DNA of 5,306 nucleotides from Methanotrichaceae archaeon (GTDB taxonomy: Archaea; Halobacteriota; Methanosarcinia; Methanotrichales; Methanotrichaceae), in assembly GCA_013329455.1 (NCBI GenBank), contig DUKF01000025.1:10714-16019 (forward strand), given 5' to 3'. A program made the position numbers and the translations under genes. Each line of letters opens with the position of its first letter. The first letter of the stretch is position 1. The notes under the pieces were generated by a model. That model was given only the letters and a program-made list of their open reading frames with translations, did no database searches and had not been told where the DNA came from. Below are positions 3,723 through 5,306 of this stretch, one piece after another.

Positions 3723-5306
3723 ATGGCGAGAGGAGATATTCTACTTCTTGAAGTTGCCGACTTCAGAGATCCTCAAAATTGGCGCTGGGTGCTGAAAGAC
3801 GACTCTGGCAACTTCCTCCAGGACCATGAGGTCAGCCTCGACCTCAGAGATCCCAGCTACATAGCCCTCCTCGACCTTCAGAGATATCTGGACAGTCACT
3901 CCTCTCCTGACAACCGAATTGCCGACCAGAAGCGGCTTCTGGACGAATTGAGCAAGTGGATCGGCTCCAACGTCTTCGGCAAGGTGGCGAACACTCTCGC
4001 CAAGTATCGAACGCCCGTCACCGTCCGTGTCCTTGTCCCGCCTGAGGCAAGAGGCATCGCCCATCTCCCCCTGGAGCTCGCCGAAGTTGGAGATAGGCCC
4101 ATGGCCCTGCGAGACCTCAGTCTAGTCTTCGAGATCGCGGGCTCAGAGCCGATGGAGCTTGATGAGATGGGTGAGAGGCTACGGATGCTGGCGGTATTCA
4201 GCCTTCCCACCGACGTCTCGGCCCTGGCCCTTCGTCGGGAACGCTACCAGCTGATGAGGCTGATCAACGGCATCGCTCAGACCCACAACCTGGCGGTGGA
4301 GCTGAGGGTCTTGCAGTACGGCGTGACCCGCAAGAACCTTCGAGATGCTCTGGAGGAGGGGGAGGGCTGGGACATGGTCCACATCTCCGGTCACGGAAAA
4401 CAAGGCGCGGTCGTTCTGGAGAACCCGGACGGGACGATGGACGAGGTCAGCTCTGAGGATCTGGCAGACCTGCTAAGCTTGGCCAGAGGGAGGCTGAAGT
4501 TTGTGACACTCTCGTCATGCCTCTCAGCGGCCGCCACCCTGGAGGAGACGCTGAACTGGCTGAAGATACCGGTTTCAAAGGAAGTTAAAGAAGCGACATC
4601 CTGCGATGAACCCGACGGCGGACCCATGCCAGCCATGGCCCAAAAATTGGTGGAGAGCCTGGACTGCGCGGCGCTGGCCATGCGCTATCCGGTCGGCGAC
4701 GATTTCGCCATCAAGCTCGCATCTGAGCTTTACGAGCGGCTTCTCGGCAAGGGGCAGGCCCTACCAAGAGCTCTCCAGCTCTCGCTGAAGGAGGCGCTGA
4801 AGCGGGGCTACGATGCAGCGTCGCCGCCTCTGAGCCAGGCAACGCCTGCTCTCTTCGGCAGAGAGGCCGCCGACCTTCTGATAAAACCGCCCTCAGCTCC
4901 CGAATCAGAGTTCCGGCTACCTGAGCCGGGGCTCGCATACTTTCCAGATGAGCCAGAGAGGTTTGTGGGCCGGAGCGGCCCCATGATCAAAGCGAGCTCG
5001 GCTCTGGCTATCGAGAGCGATAAGAGAGGCGTCCTCTTCCACGGCATGGCAGGGGCGGGAAAGACCACCTGCGCCCTGGAGCTATCATATCACCACAGCA
5101 GAAGCCACAGGTTCCAGGGTTTTGTCTGGTACAAGGCCCCCGATGAGGGCAAGGAGATCGGCGGGGCGCTGGTGGAACTGGCGATGGAGATGGAGCGGCA
5201 GCTTCCCGGCTTCAAGATGGTGCACGCGGTCGGAGATGCCGAATCCTTCCGAAACTTCCTGCCGATTCTGAAAGGTATTCTTGAAAGTCAAACAGCGCAC
5301 CCCGCT
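3723..5306 (+). CDS. CHAT protease-STAND NTPase fusion (3' end outside window)
   Basis: The 528 visible residues contain three regions. Residues 1-95 form an N-terminal domain with strands around WRWVLKDDSGNFLQDHEVSLD's first half, a type seen ahead of CHAT domains. Residues 100-390 are a CHAT (caspase-like) protease: LPLEL at 115-119, the catalytic histidine H224 in HISGHG, the catalytic cysteine C266 in VTLSSC, and a C-terminal CHAT helix-strand region with YPVGDDFA. Residues 414-528 begin a STAND NTPase: FVGR at 414-417 and Walker A GMAGAGKTT at 441-449 (K447). The window ends 81 residues past K447, about where Walker B is expected, so that motif and any sensor repeats are unseen. Such fusions are known as signal-gated, protein-cleaving conflict proteins. 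The ATG at 3723 is the first possible in-frame start after the stop at 3678. Defence is inferred from architecture only. Confidence 0.9.
   Translation, partial: MARGDILLLEVADFRDPQNWRWVLKDDSGNFLQDHEVSLDLRDPSYIALLDLQRYLDSHSSPDNRIADQKRLLDELSKWIGSNVFGKVANTLAKYRTPVTVRVLVPPEARGIAHLPLELAEVGDRPMALRDLSLVFEIAGSEPMELDEMGERLRMLAVFSLPTDVSALALRRERYQLMRLINGIAQTHNLAVELRVLQYGVTRKNLRDALEEGEGWDMVHISGHGKQGAVVLENPDGTMDEVSSEDLADLLSLARGRLKFVTLSSCLSAAATLEETLNWLKIPVSKEVKEATSCDEPDGGPMPAMAQKLVESLDCAALAMRYPVGDDFAIKLASELYERLLGKGQALPRALQLSLKEALKRGYDAASPPLSQATPALFGREAADLLIKPPSAPESEFRLPEPGLAYFPDEPERFVGRSGPMIKASSALAIESDKRGVLFHGMAGAGKTTCALELSYHHSRSHRFQGFVWYKAPDEGKEIGGALVELAMEMERQLPGFKMVHAVGDAESFRNFLPILKGILESQTAHPA

Noticed and set aside
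3741..5300. Several minus-strand open frames opposite the CHAT-STAND gene.
   Set aside because: The + frame carries catalytic and nucleotide-binding motifs over its whole length; the minus frames are high-GC shadows.

Overview
The window looks like a chromosomal segment of an archaeon, most likely a methanogen of the Methanothrix/Methanosaeta kind. The placement is an inference from archaeal TATA/BRE promoter elements, GC-rich coding DNA and the style of the secreted proteins; no phylogenetic marker gene is present. All five genes read on the + strand, and two run off the window ends.

Layout: (1) nt 1-1038 hold the C-terminal part of a MacB/FtsX-type ABC transporter permease. (2) nt 1039-1362 are a gene-free stretch with copy A of a duplicated upstream module. 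(3) nt 1363-1902 encode a small secreted protein of unknown function. (4) After a perfect 9-bp hairpin, nt 1970-2269 encode a three-helix membrane protein with two histidines 14 residues apart. (5) nt 2270-2616 hold copy B of the upstream module. (6) nt 2617-3516 encode a secreted, acidic, Ser/Thr/Asn-rich protein built from 39-residue repeats and dense in N-glycosylation sequons. (7) nt 3723 to the end encode the first 528 residues of a CHAT protease-STAND NTPase fusion, transcribed from its own strong promoter as a probably leaderless mRNA.

Two things stand out. First, the CHAT-STAND protein has an intact His/Cys protease pair and an intact Walker A motif, the architecture of NTP-gated conflict (immune-type) proteins; its sensor half lies beyond the window. 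Second, the regions in front of the two secreted-protein genes are diverged copies of one module: a structured 36-nt core with a conserved hairpin, a GC-rich block, paired TATA boxes, a dyad at the expected transcription start and a matching Shine-Dalgarno region. This suggests the two surface proteins are co-regulated although their mature sequences are unrelated. I see no direct evidence that the CHAT-STAND gene works together with the secreted proteins; it has a different promoter type. No RNA genes, insertion sequences or CRISPR arrays were seen.
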